Shown here: positions 1 to 13,764 of the stretch, in pieces
Position numbering within the stretch: position 1 is the stretch's first letter
Layout of the letters: the number at the start of each line of letters is the position of its first letter
Assembly: GCA_002943765.1 (NCBI GenBank)
Contig: PQWQ01000012.1
Location: 620,001-684,000 of the forward strand
Direction: 5' to 3'
DNA from: Psoroptes ovis
Taxonomy: Eukaryota > Arthropoda > Arachnida > Sarcoptiformes > Psoroptidae
Length of the DNA: 64,000 bases
Position numbers and translations under genes: made by a program
The notes under the pieces: model-generated
Seen by the model: the letters and a program-made list of their open reading frames with translations, nothing else
Databases searched by the model: none
What the model was told of the DNA's origin: nothing

Positions 1-51
1 ATTTGAAATTATGGAAAAAAACCAGTAATAATAATAGTAATAACAACTTAC

Positions 52-3000
52 TTCACCAACTGATGTAGCTAACAGATTTACAATACGATCATGTGGTACA
101 GCAACGACCTAGAATTTGTTAATTATATAATTTTTATCAAATAATTAAAAAGAGATTATGGAAATTTAGAAAAATTGAAAAAATTTTCTAATTACACTTT
201 GTCCATTTATTTCAATAATACGATGACCAACACGTACACCGCCACGTTCAGCTATTCCTCCTCGTAATAAACTACAAATCTATTTCGGAAAAAAAAGCAT
301 TTAATTAATTTTAAGTTAATTATCAATAGTTTAATTGATGGTGAAATTTTATGACACATACAACACCATTTTGTACACTGAATCCTAATTGATATTTGGT
401 ATCGGGTCGTTTAATTTTCACTTCGACTACCGGTGGACAAGGAACGATTGTAAATTTGACAACAGTTTGATTTTTAGTGTTCTATGAAAACGTGATAATA
501 AATTTGATTTGATAGAATAGAATGAAAAAAAAAAATTTTCTTTAAAATGAATAAAATACCTTGACATAATTTTGACATGTAGATAATGGAAGACCAACTA
601 AACTGATACCATTGATAGCAATAATTTGATCGCCAATATTTAATTGTCCACAACGTGCACTGGGACTATTTTGAGCTAAATTAGCAATTACTACTGTTGG
701 GAGCATTGAACCCCAACCAGATTCAACAATTACGATTCCGAGTATTTCGCCTTTTTGTTTTGGCACAATGACCTAAATTTGTTTTTTTAATTTATTATTG
801 AAATAACAAATTCAATCGGTTATTTAATTTGTATTTCTTCACGCTAAGCTCCACAAACAACACATACTTCTTTTTGTTTTTCTCTTTTTGAAAACATTTC
901 CAATTCATCGCCGAATATTTCTTGTGAATTAAGTACTTCTTGATAATCCATTTCTTTCAAAAAACTGCTATCTTTGATGCCATTAGCTTTTAAAAATTCC
1001 ATATAAGCTACTTGAAATGCTTGACCAATCGATTGAGCAATATATTGTGCTTCTTCAGATTCGAATACATGACAAATCATTTTTGGTGAACGTTTTATAT
1101 TTGAATCATTTTGTTGTTCATCTAATTGTGAACGACGTCTTGCCATTAATACTAATAGATCACCAATATCAGCTATGTAAGATATCGTTCTTAATGCATG
1201 ATCCATCATGATTTCCTATCGAAATGAATTTTGCAAAAAAATTTATAGAAAAACTTTTTGTAAAAAAAATGGAAGCATCATACTTTTAAATCAGTATTGA
1301 GAACCATAATCTTTTCAGTCGATATAAATAGATCGACTTCAGTGCTCGGTTGTGATTCTCCTTCCGGGGCCTTCATTTTCAAAAAAGTAAAGAAAAAATC
1401 CAAATTATAAATTTATCAATTTTTGATTAGATAAAATGCAATCCAGTGCTATTCTATGCTTGCTAAATTCACCACTTACCAAAGACTATAAATAAATTTT
1501 CGGAAAGCAAAAATTGAAATTGAAAGAAATTTTTTCAAGTTAAAAATATTCGGCAAAAAAAAGTTGTAAAAATATAAAACAAACCTTTATTCTTGAAACA
1601 GCTTCTTCAGCTTGCATCATTCGTGTTGCTTTTGTTGGTTGTCCATCACAAACTAATTGTGTGGAGCCCAGATAACGTGCACGAAATAGAACACCTTCAA
1701 TCAATACTTTGGATGATTTGGGTAATGATATTCGCACTGTTACAAATCATAAAAATGTAATGAGGACGAATGCATGTTATCAATTAATTTTATTTAATTA
1801 TAAAACATATGAAATGATGACTCACATTCAGAACGAAAGAAGGAAAAAATATTATAAATAATTATTAATAACGATTATTAATGAGAAGTTATTATTGGAA
1901 ATTCAAATTGAAGAAAATTAGTGTGATAAGAATATAAATAGAATAAACATTTCAAAAAAAATTTTTTACCTTCACGTGATGTATTTGAACGTTTATTTTG
2001 TGTCTGAAATAATTGAATAATAATTGTAATAATTAAAAATTTGATTTGATTTTTTTTTAAAATTCAATTTTCATACTTTATCATCGTAGAAACCTTTATC
2101 TTCGGTTTGGTTTATACGTTGTGCACCAAGTAATCGATCAGTTTCCTGGTCAGTATCACAGTCTTTTTTTATTGATTAAGATAAGATTTTAAATTATGGA
2201 AAATTAAAATTTGAATGATATGAATTTCAAAAATAATGATTTACCATCGTCAGGATGTCGGACATTTGAAGCGGGCAACGATGATGATGCTGCTGTTACA
2301 GCTGGTGCAGGAGCGACTCCTGACGCGGGAGTCGATGATGCTACATTCGAATTCACATTTTTTCCTGCTATCATAGCAGTATTATTATTTGGAGAAATTA
2401 CAGCAGCTTGCTGTTGTTGTTGATGATGATGCTGAGAATCTTGTACAGGCGATTGATTCAGTTGTGTGGATTTATGATAATGATGAAATTGATTATTAAT
2501 AGACGATATCTGTGGTTGTTTGCTCTGTGGCTGTGAGCGTAATTGGCCATGATGTCCTGATGTAGCTGATGATGCAGACGATGCAGATGACGCTGATGAC
2601 GATTCCGATGATAAATTATGATGATGATGATGGTGATGGTGATGATGAGAATGTGGATGATGGTGAAGAGAATCGTCACCAGGTGAATTAGGCGATTGTA
2701 ACATTGTTGTTGGACTATTACTTAAATTTGGATAATTTTGTTGTGGCTGAACACTTGATGGCTGTGTTGATGAATGATGATGATGATGATAATAGTGCTG
2801 GTAAGAATTGTTATTACGGCCATATGAATGTAATGGTGAATTGGCTGAGCCTCCATCTATCATCGTGGATTCGGGTGATAATTGATTTTCCTTCGAATTT
2901 TTATTGCTATTAGGAGGAATAGATGATCGAATAGAATTCGATGATACAATCGTCCTTCAAAAATAAAAGTAGAATTTCATCATTTTGTATACCAAAAAGA

Positions 3001-6000
3001 AAATCATTCATACTTATTATATGATTGGCAATGTAGATCATCAATATCCACCATCCGTTTCGATTGATTATTAGAAGTGTTCATAATCATTCCCGGTATA
3101 TTGTGTCTTAATGAATTTGGTTCATCTATTAGTAATGGAAAAAAATCAATCAAACGAATAAAATATAAGAATAAGGTACCTGAAATAATTTGATTATGAT
3201 GAAAACTATTATCATTATCAACTAAGCCAGGAATTCGATTATCATTATGAATAGAATCGTCTCTTGATGTCATATTATATGGGCTACCTGAATTTTTAAC
3301 ACCGAAATATGATGGCTGCGATATTTGTTGTTGCACATTCATTATTTTATTATTATTGTCATTTGTTTTCAATTGACCTTGATATTGCTTATTGTTTGTA
3401 AAACAATAATCATAAGATGTTTGGCCAACTGAATAAAATGATGTTGGTAGATTATTATTATGAGTAGAATTAGTGTTGTTATTATTTGTTTCACAACCAA
3501 TCACTGTACGATTATTTGTTGATAAAGATGATGACGAATATTCATGGCAGTAGCCGAATGCCGATGATGTTTGCTGTTGTTTTACATTACTATTTTTATT
3601 CTTAAGACGATCTTTATCATGAAAATTATTTTTTTGATTAATGTCAAGATCATCATCATCTTCATCAGCATCATTGTCATCATCATCATATTCCATGTCA
3701 TTATCACTGGATGGTAAACCTGATGATAGACCATCTTCTAGAACTGGCATTAATTTAGTTTCATTAATATCATCTGACATGAGTGATATTTTTTCTTTCA
3801 AATTGACATAATCATCATTATTCGTTATCACTGATGAAGATATCAATAAATCATCAACATCCAAATGTGCAGAATATTGATTATTATAATCATTTATTGA
3901 GTTAATCATTAATTCTGGAGATAAACATGTGATGAATGAATTTAATTTACTTTTGCCGTTTTTATTAATATGATTAGTTTCAACATTATTACCATCTCCA
4001 CTATTATTTTGATTCTTATTATCATGAACAACATTACTTGAAGATGTTTGATCTGATGGCAAATCATTATTTTTATCCATTTGTGTTTGATAATACTCTG
4101 ATCTGAGGAAATTTTTACGAAAATTCTGCCGTTGATTTTTATCATTAACAGATTTGTTACTATCACTTGATTCAATAGGAGGATTAATCGATTTTTGATG
4201 TTGATCAAATGAACGACCATTCATTGGCGTGGTTGTTGATGAAGATGAAGATGATGAATATTTACGTAATGTTTTGGGATTCGATGATCTTAGTGGTTTT
4301 GAATCATTTGATTGAATAATTTTTTTAAATGAGGAGGATGCATCTATTGTCGACGATTTTCTTAATAAATTGACTTCTTGTTGTTGTTTTTGTTTTCTAA
4401 TAGTTTGTGAATCACTTGTTTCACTTGTATCAATGATATTCGCATTATTTGATATATTCAAAATTGATTTGATAACATCATCACAAGAAATTTGCGTTTG
4501 TGAAAGATCTGGTGTTACAGTTGCTACTGCTTTTTCTTCTGTCACAGAATATGATTGATGACTAGACAATTCTTGTTGTTTTATTGACTCATTTGTTTTA
4601 GACGAATCTTTGGAAAGATGCCATTCTCGTCGCTGTTCATCTAATTCTGATTCTGACTCTGACGATGATACAGATGATAATTTTTTCTTATCTCTACGAT
4701 TCGTTTTCGAGGATGATGAAGGGCATGAAAAACTTGTTGAACTTTGCACATCGGTTGAAGAAGAAAATGTTGCTGATGAAGATGACGATGGTGATCCATC
4801 ATTATCTGATGCTGATTTTATGGATGATTCTTTCTCCGTTTGTTGCTGTTTCGATTTTTTATCATAATTTTCTTCAATATTGAATGATGATACGATTCGT
4901 CGCGGATACCCTGGTTTCGGTCCATAACGCTTGGGTGAACCTTCATATTGTGCAATCGGTACTGAACCAATTACCCGAACGATTGGCTGCTCATCATTCT
5001 CAAAGCCGAATTCATTAAATTTTTTATCATTAGATAATGAATCGATAGATTGGTTATCTTCAGAATCGTTCAAAACAATGTCTTCAATTTTTTCATGACT
5101 ACTTATAGCGTCGATGATATCGTTAGAAAATTGAATATTTTCATTGCTAATATACTTATTTTCAATTGAATTTATTTCTTCATTCGAATCTGTAGTCTTT
5201 TTCGACACGATTGATAATTTGTTCTTTAAATCGGTCGCAAATTGTTCACATTCAATATTTGATTTTCTTTCTTCATTTCCATCAATGATTTTTGTCACAA
5301 TTTTATTTTTATCCAATAATTCATCATTAATAGTATCATTACTCATGTTGCAGTTCGGAATATATTGATAATTGTTGTCATCATCATCTAAAGATCGATT
5401 ATCATTATTGCAACATTTTATGATTTCATTATCATCGTTGTTATTGTCTATGGACAAGGACCGATCATTTTTCTCTGAAATCGTTGAAATTAATTCAATT
5501 TTGGCGCATTCATTTGCATCATTATTGTTGGAATCAGAGCATTCTTGAATATCATTAATTTTTTCATTCATTTTCATATTCGTCACTGGAATCGATTTCA
5601 TTTCCATCCCTTGACTAGAAATTTTGGCATTTTTTTCATATTCTTTTGATTTTGATAAAATTATGGTTGTTATGTCATTATTTTCAATATTTTTATTGTT
5701 TTGCGATTCAGATTCTTGAATATCATGATAAACAAACGATTCTTTCTTTATTTGTTTTTGTTCGGGTTGAAATTGAAATTGAGCTGCAATAGATGGCATA
5801 TTTGTTGATGTTGATGATGTTATGATTAATTCCTTCTGTTCTTGTTCATCATCAATTGAATTATTATTGATTTCTACTTTATCATTGTCATTATCAACAA
5901 TCAAATCTGGTGATGCTGCTAATTGCATGAAATTCATTGATGGTCTAATTAACATGTTATTTGAATGATGATGATTATTATTATTTTTATTATTTGTTTT

Positions 6001-7092
6001 AAATTTATTTTTGAGGGTAGAAGATTTATTCAATGATGGATGATTCGATGGATTTTGATTTTGTGTATTGATATTACTGTTATGATAATATGAACGCTTT
6101 TTTGAACGCGTCGAACGACTTGTACTCAATAATTCATTGCCACCGGCTATTGCTAAATTATCACGTGATGTTACTAATGTTGATGAGCTATTATTATCAA
6201 TGCTTTCGTTATTATTATCATTCATATTGAAACGATTAAACAAAATATCATCATCTTCTTCATTAGGGTCATTAGAATCTGTTTTTGGATGCTTACGACG
6301 ACTATATTGAGTTATTTTATCGAGATGTTTATTATTATCATCTGGTGACAATAATAAATTATCTAGACGTAATTTAGCTGCCATTGAAGCTTGTTTTTCT
6401 GTTTGTTTGATTCTTGATGATTTTAATGTAGAATTTTTAATACCATTGTTGTTATCAATATTTGCTGTTGGTGATGTTATTTCATTATTAGAAATTAAAT
6501 TTGGATTTTGTATTCCATTCATTGAGATTGATGACGAATCATTTGACAAGAATTTTGAATGTTGCTTCTCATAATTATTTGGCGATGATAGTGGCGGTGA
6601 TGGTGATGATGAAATACCCATAAAATTCCAAATAGGTCTTTTGATTTCATGATTCGATTTTCTCTCAATATTTTTAGATATTATTGGTTCATTATTTTTA
6701 TTATTTTCATCACGATCAATAATTTGATTATTGATAATTTTTTGCTGATAATTTTGATCTGATTTACGTTTTATAATTTTATTTTCACTATTGTTTCCAC
6801 TATTATTAGAATTATTCGATGTTGAAGGTATCGACGATGATGATGAAGATGATAGAAATGTTTTTGTTTTAGGACGACATTTTGGAAATAATTTTTCGAT
6901 AAGCTCTGCATTTTCAATTAAATTATCATCACTGATATTATCATTTGATCTATAATTATTTTTATTATTATTATTATTCAATTGTTGCGATTGTTGTTGC
7001 TGTGAAATCGAATGATATGATTGACTTGAATGAAAATTATTCTGATTATTATCTGAATTTTTCTTCCAGCTACCAATCGTTTGATATGGCAT
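52..7092 (-). CDS. X11L: X11/Mint (APBA) adaptor protein, C-terminus off the window
   Basis: Neuronal adaptor whose relatives bind APP-type tails through a PTB domain and synaptic partners through two PDZ domains. Exons, in coding order: 7092-3180, 3125-3014, 2954-2245, 2162-2077, 2003-1970, 1736-1585, 1370-1284, 1215-868, 772-560, 481-362, 279-196 and 108-52. All phases join, giving 1972 codons so far. Residues 1 to about 1615 are low-complexity (Asn, Ser, Asp, His) with no domain I can name. PTB spans about 1625-1810 (RARYLGSTQLV, RMMQAEEAVSRIK, MICHVFESEEAQ). PDZ1 starts near 1818 (KQKGEILGIVIVESGWGS) and PDZ2 near 1905 (YQLGFSVQNGV, GGVRVGHRIIEINGQS). The final exon, which should encode the end of PDZ2, lies left of base 1. 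The start ATG at 7092 is the first in the long open frame. The N-terminal part is far longer than in vertebrate APBA proteins. Family assignment is very secure; an extra 5' exon cannot be excluded. Confidence 0.93.
1480..1485 (-). other. candidate 6-nt microexon in the X11/Mint PTB domain
   Basis: Inside the intron between exons 1736-1585 and 1370-1284, the minus strand reads a good acceptor (ATTTATAG), six bases TCTTTG, then a consensus donor (GTAAGT). Both flanking exons join in phase 0, so including it would add Ser-Leu between SRIK and APEG without disturbing the frame. Vertebrate APBA1 carries extra residues at this place in the PTB domain. Usage is inference only. Confidence 0.4.
3126..3179 (-). 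other. 54-nt frame-preserving intron (exitron-like) in X11/Mint
   Basis: The 7092 to 3004 frame is open throughout, but bases 3179-3126 look like an intron: donor GTACCT after TCAG, T-rich body, acceptor ACTAATAG before ATGAACC. Its length is a multiple of three and it has no stop. Splicing or retention would therefore both give full-length protein, differing by 18 mostly hydrophobic residues (LFLYFIRLIDFFPLLI core), which look unlike the surrounding polar sequence. Confidence 0.6.
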
Positions 7093-10000
7093 TTTTTTCT
7101 TAAAGAATCGAGTTGATCTTCAATTATGAGAAACAATTGATTTCAATGAGAATCCAGTAGGCACTATTTTTTTTGAAAATATCATGTGCTTAATGATGAT
7201 AAATATTGATGAAAATTTAATCGATGTAATAATAATTTGTAAGCTCAAAAAAAAAAAAAAAAAAATTCTTCAACGACACGTAGTATAATATTTGGTATTG
7301 ATTCGTTTATTTTTTGTCAATCAATAAAATAAACCAAATAAAATGAATTTTTTCCTTATTTTAACACTGAAGAAAAACTATCTTATCTTTTTTTTTTCGT
7401 TAACATTCAATATATATTCACTTTATTATTATTAACCTAAAAACAACAAATGCCAACTCCTTCAATTAGTTTTGCTATTGATTTCGTTGCTGCTGCTGCT
7501 GCTACCAAAATTCTTATTGAGAAATTTTAATAAAAAAAATCTCAAATAATAAGTTCAAAAAAAAAAAAAAAATTCTTTTGCTTCTATAAAGAAAGAAAAA
7601 TTTGTCATTCATAGAATTATTATAAAATGAAATTCACATACAAAACATACCTTGTAAATCAAATTATAAAGAATAGAAAATTATGAAAAAGGGAAAATTG
7701 TAAAAACAAAATTTACGACGAATAACACTAAAAAATCAAAATAAATATAATGAAGATTACAAAGAAAATAATAATAATAATAAAAATGATGATGATCAAA
7801 TGAAAACACCAGAATATTCTTATTAATTTTATGAATATATATAGAGAGTGAGACCAAATTTATTGTTGTTGTTGTTGTTTTTTTTGCGATATTTTCACTT
7901 TTATTTTCTTTATTTTTATCATTTCAATTTTTTATTTTTCAATTATTCATTTCAATATGAACAACTCTGGATTCTGACGAGTCCATTTAGATATCTATAT
8001 ATATGAAAGAGGTTCGCTTCTATGCTGCTGTTGTTTAATGTAAAATATTTAAATGAAAATATCATAACAATATTGAATTATTTTTGCTATATACATACAT
8101 GATTTACTTTTCTCGGGTAAAATTGGGCAAAAATCGGGATTTTCCATGAAAAATTAAATAGTTTTTTTCTCTGGTACTGGTACTATCTGGTAAAAGGACT
8201 GTGTGTACCGAGATGATGAAAAAATACGTTAGAAAAGGAATTATATGTGATTTTCTATTCAATACATACAATGGAATATTGAAAAAAAAACCGTTACCCA
8301 TTTAATGATGATGATGATAAAATGAAAATTTTATGCTTATTTTTCGTTTTCCTCTTCTTCTTTACAATTTACGATTGATCTAATGGATTTTTCTCATTAT
8401 ATTTCGGTGTTCCATTTCATGGAAATCATTTTTTTTCTTTCATTATTGACAAAGAAATAAAATAATAACGGATATGCGCATTTTAATTTGATTTTTCCTA
8501 TCATTTAGAGAATTTTTAATGAAAAAAGGAAGGAATTGCCATTTCGGAAAGATCAATGTTTTCACTTAAAATATCGTAAATATTGGTAACTTTTATTTAT
8601 TTTGGGCATTTTTTCGGTGATATTTTAATTTTTTTTGGATTTTTTTCTGTTTTTTCCCCAGAAATTTCATCCGAAAATTCATTGAATATGTCAAAAACAT
8701 TTGTAATTTCGGAAATTTTTTTAGAAAATTTTCATCTTCATTACTCTTTCCGCTCATTCAAAAATATTCGATCGAATGTTTGCTTCACTGCAAAACTTTT
8801 TTTTCTTTTCCTCACTTTTACATTTATGGTCACAATAGACGGCGGTCATATCAATATAGTGGTAGTAGCATTAACTAAAGAATAAATTCGAAATAAAATT
8901 GTACAGGTATAAATTGACGCGCGTTTTCGTATTTTTGCTTTTTTTTTAAAGTTAATTGCCTTAACCATTGTGACCATCACACAACAAACATTCACATCTG
9001 CCATTTATGCATCATTCAGACAATGCAGATCATTGCTTCAATGTTTTTCAACAAACGCAACAAGTTTTTCCTCAAAAAAAACTTAAAATTCTCAGATTTT
9101 GATGCCACTACCTTTCAATTTTCGATTCACAAAAGACATATCACGGGTCCTTCATAAATCGAATATCGTGTTTTTACTTTCCCTAATGCTTTTAGCAATA
9201 CGTTTCTGATAAAAATTCATATTTCGCTCGTTTTTTTTTTATTTTTCCTCCGAACAAAAACGCCGCCCATTTTATAACCTTTACTCTTCATTTTCGAAGC
9301 TTGTTGAGCTCAATTGAGGAGGAGGAGGAGGAGGAAAAACTGTTGGAGGGGAATCGATCGTCATTTCTTCTCTTTTTTTTTCCGTTTAGTTTTTTGCTTT
9401 GCTTTGGTCATTCATCCCCCCCACTCTCGTGTATCGTTCGTGCGTTCGATTCGTGTTTTTTTTCTATTTTTTTTCGACTAATTTTAATAAATTAAAGAAT
9501 TAATTAATTCAATTCAATTAAATCTGATTAATTAAATGATTAATCGATCAATTTAGTCTAATATTCCTCTTAAAAAATAGTCTCCGATTCAATCCTTTCA
9601 TCTAAATTTTTTTTTTTTTTTTGCGATGCAACAAGTTTTACCAATTTTTTTCTTTGTTTTGTTCTCGTAACATTTTTGATTTTTCCCAAATTCGAAATTG
9701 ATTTTCGAAAATAATTTATTTGTGTTGTGATTGATTCATCTGTGTGGTGTGCCCCTTTAGTTTAAAATTTTGAATTTTATTTTTCATTTAATTTTCCATC
9801 AAATTCATCGCAGAATTTCTCTATTTTTTTGTGTGAAACAAATTTATTTTATTTTTCTATTTTCATTTGTGAAATTATTGAAAAAAAATTATTTTTCATT
9901 GTGAATTTTGTTTAATTTTGAATAAGAATTAATTATTTATCTTATTATTAAAGTTACTTGAAAAATTAAAGAAAATTGGAATTTTTCACTTGATTACCAA

Positions 10001-11045
10001 TAATGCGATCTAAATCGAAATTGAACAATTTACATGCGTAATAAAGGTGAGATTTTGAATTTTATTTTAATTTAAATTATAAATGATAATAAGGAATTTA
10101 ATATTCTTCGAAAATTCTTGATAATATGATAATCAATTTAAATAATTTAGCAAGGAAAAAATCATGAATCAACAGCTGTTTCTTTTTTATTTTCGATAAA
10201 ATTTCATAAATTATTCCATTACAATTTTATTGTTTAAATTAAGTCATAAATTTTAATAATTTATTTATTTATTCTCGATTCAAAGCATGATTATTCAATA
10301 AATTTTTTTCTTTAGAAATTAGAAATTATTCTGCATCCAATTTGCATTTTTTTAGATCAGAAAAATATTTTTTAGCCAAAAAAAACAGAATATTTGAAAA
10401 TGTCCAAAAATTTAAACTTCACTGCATTGCATACAAATACACAGATATTAAAGAAAAAAAAAATATAAGCAACAGTGAATAATTTTTTCGTTTGTTTGTG
10501 ATATTATTTGCAGTGAAATTTCAGTATTTTTTAGAAAAATTGTTTGAGTTGTGTATGTACAATCATAATAATAATAAATGTGTGTTCTGTATGTGTTTGT
10601 GTGTGTGTGTTTTATATTTTTATTCATTTTTTCTATTTTATTTTTCTATTTTTCACTGATTTCTTTTTGCATTTTTTTTTCTTTTTAATATTTATTTATT
10701 TTTCAGCAAGCTATTTGTTGTGATTTGAATATTGTTTTTTTGTTGTCGTGTTTTTTTTTTTTTTTTTTGTTTGTTGAGTATTTTTATTTATCGTTGTTGT
10801 GTTCGTATCTTTTTTTTCTCGTATTATTCATAATAATATAATAATAATAATGGTAATAATTACATGAATTTTAATTTTTTTTTTTTGATATTCACATATT
10901 CAAATCAACAGTTTGTTTTGACCTATTTAATATTGAAATAGTGATAATGATGATAATTTTTTTAATCTTTCAATATTTTTTTCTGTTTAAATAATTTTTG
11001 AAAAAATAGATTATGTAAGATAGAATTTCGATTAATAGAATAAAG
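7093..11045. other. divergent 5' region between X11/Mint and the BTB gene
   Basis: Nearly 4 kb without a convincing coding exon. It consists of T- and A-rich tracts, triplet repeats and very short spurious frames. It separates two genes transcribed away from each other, so it should hold both promoters and 5' UTRs. A less AT-rich patch at about 9240-9440, with a TTTTATAA element near 9270, is the best promoter-like place, but this is weak. No RNA gene was seen. Confidence 0.5.
10047..10706 (+). other. possible 5' UTR intron of the BTB gene
   Basis: A donor AAAG/GTGAGA at 10047 and an acceptor TTTTTCAG ending at 10706 could bound a 660-nt leader intron upstream of the ATG at 11046. The exon before it would contain a 13-codon upstream ORF (ATG at 10003, TAA at 10039-10041). 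This rests only on splice-site appearance and position. Confidence 0.3.
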
Positions 11046-13380
11046 ATGGCAAATCAAAATGTTAATAAATTAAATTCAATGCAAACAGCTACTATTGATA
11101 TGAATGGTGAAAATTATACTTCTATTCGTGTTCATGATAATTCAAATGGTGAATCAATACAAGAATCAACAATGAATAATGTTAATAATAATTATAATGA
11201 AAATTATCAAATAGTTAGAATCAATCATAATGATCGTCTATCATCGGCATTTGAATCAATGTTCTCCAATGAAATGTTATGTGATGTAACCATTATATGT
11301 AATGGTCGAGCAATAAAAGCACATCGTTTGATGTTAGCAGCAGCATCTTCTTATTTTAAAGAAATATTCAATCAACACATACCAAATGGCTATTTGCCGA
11401 TAATTTTTTTGAAAAATTTCAATAATGAAGATTTAAATGATATATTAGAATTTATATATACGGGTAAATTGACTTTGCCAATGAATCGTGTGAATTCATT
11501 GATTGATTCAGCAAAATCATTGGGTGTTGGTGGTCTATCCACATTGCGTTTAAATGTAAATGATCATAACGAAAATGTTAATATTAATCAAAATTTAATT
11601 ACGACGAATATTGCAAATATTTTGAATGCAAAAAATAATTCACAGAGCCATAAAGATAATGTAAATTCGAACACTAATAATGTTAATAATCCATCCGATC
11701 GATCAGCTCCATTCACAAATTCAACTAATAATTCAAAATCCGACCAAGTATGCATAAGTAATAGCAACTTACGTGGACGTGGACGTAAACGTAAATTGAA
11801 AACGGTAAGAATTTTTTTCAGTATTAATTTGTTCTTAATTCGATTAATTAATATATTCATAAAATAAACAGCTTGACAAAAATAATGAATCTATTACTAA
11901 TGACATCAATGATCTCATCAAAAGTACTATTGCTACAAATGAAAAACAATCATCAGCTTCATCTTTAACAGCAATTATGAATAATAATCAATTGAATGGT
12001 GTAAAAATGTCCAAATCAAATGGTCTTGACAATGAAAATTCTGATAAAAAAATTTCAATCGAATCTAATCATGATAACATCACTGCATCCAATTCATCAC
12101 CGTCTTCATCACCCTTAGAACCATCATCATCTCCATCTGTATCTTCATTATCATCTGCATCTTTATCACCGCCAAAATCAATTAGTTCAAATAACGATAA
12201 ATCAGGTCTCAATGAAACAAACATGAAAACTATGACAAATGAAAAATTGAGTCAAGTCGAATCTTCATCATCTGCTCCAACATCAGTCAAAAGTGATTCA
12301 AATGATCAATCATGCAATAAATCCGGTTCATCATTATCAGATACTAAACCACTTGATAAACGTAATGGATCGATCAAAAAATTTTTATTACCAAAGACCT
12401 CTCTAAATAATAATGATGATTGTGATCAGCAACAGCCGCAACAACAATATGACAAAAAATTTGATGTAAATAATCAAAACAATAATGCAGTAGTAAACAA
12501 CGAAGCTGATTGTCAATCATCATCATCATCATCATCATCATCAGTTGATAGTAATGATAATTCTGAAAAAAATGATGATAAAATTAGCATTAGTAACGAA
12601 TCGAATAGTTCGAAAAAAAATATAATAACTCAATCGAAACTGCGATCATGGTCACAACAAATATCACAGAAAAATTTAGCCGCTGCAAAATCATCATCCG
12701 AATTGAAGTCAGATAAAGATAAAAATGGTAGTAAACCTTCGGATGACACAAAGTCTACATCATCGAAAATATCGACAATAAAATATGAAATGAATAAAAA
12801 GAATTTAATCACAGCTGAACCACGTCGTGGTCGTCCACCAAAATTCAGGAATCAGGATCACTCAGATACGAAAACTAAAAAATTTAGTAAAAAATTAAAA
12901 TCATCAGCTATAAAAATTTTCAAATCAAAAAACAAGAAAAATGTTGAAAGTTTATCGAATAATCATTGCAATGGTTTGAATGGAAATTCATCATCTAATA
13001 ATGAAAATAATAATGAGCAGCAAGTGCCACCAGTGAAACGTAGCAGAGGCAGACCACAAGCAGTGAAACGTGATCCAAAATTAGCAGCTGCTGCATTAAA
13101 TGATCCAAAATTATTGATGAATATTGTTAAATCAAAATCTCAAATACCTAATGAAAATATTATTGATCAAAATTCAAATTCATCATTATCATCATCATCA
13201 ATAATATCGAAAACTAACTCAAACACTGGATCAGAGCAAAAAGAAATAATTAACAATAATAATAATACCAATGATACAACTAAAAATGATGATAATAATT
13301 CAAATAATAGTACAACGAATGGAATTGAAAATGATGAAAAATTAAATATGACAACAAAAGCAACAATAATATCCACTTAA
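11046..13380 (+). CDS. BTB/POZ domain protein with AT-hook motifs
   Basis: Two exons, 11046-11804 and 11872-13380, joined across a 67-nt intron (ACG/GTAAGA to AAACAG) in phase 0, giving 754 residues. The BTB domain covers about residues 60-165, with the family hallmarks CDVTIICNGRAIKAHRLML, AAASSYFKEIF and ILEFIYTGKLTL. This pattern is closest to the insect lola/tramtrack/bric-a-brac BTB group. Three basic AT-hook-like motifs follow: RGRGRKRK near 245, PRRGRPPKF near 567 and SRGRPQ near 643. Between them lies Ser/Asn-rich disordered sequence. There is no zinc finger or helix-turn-helix. Such proteins dimerise by BTB and bind AT-rich minor groove, so a nuclear chromatin or transcription role is likely. 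The exact orthologue is not resolved. The start ATG is followed at once by continuous frame. Confidence 0.88.
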
Positions 13381-13442
13381 ATTGTTTATTTGTTTGTAAC
13401 TATAATTTTTTGTTTATTAAAACATGAATAATTATCATTAAT

Positions 13443-13463
13443 ATACATACATACATACATACA
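13443..13463. repeat. (CATA)n microsatellite
   Basis: Five to six tandem CATA units, just 3' of the BTB stop codon and therefore probably within its 3' UTR. Confidence 0.85.
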
Positions 13464-13764
13464 CAAATATAATTTTATATAATAGTAAAAATCATTATCA
13501 AATTTTGTTACGTAAACATACGAAAAGAAAATAATCATTATTTTATAATCATTATTCTTCTATTCCTATTTTTTTTTAGTAAATATTATATATATAAATT
13601 CAGAGAAAAATTTATTTTTATTATCACATTTAGTAAAATAATTTTGAAAAAATAGAAAAAAAAAATTTGTTTAAAAATTTTTGAAAAAAAACTTTCTGTA
13701 AATTTTCACTGATCTAATTCGATGAACTGTCGGTAAATTCCTTGGAAAAGTTTGTTTAACCCGA

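Noticed and set aside
12520..12542. Tandem TCA repeats, which could look like a repeat array
   Set aside because: These encode a Ser run inside the BTB gene. No CRISPR-type spacer structure exists anywhere in the window, and the sequence is eukaryotic.
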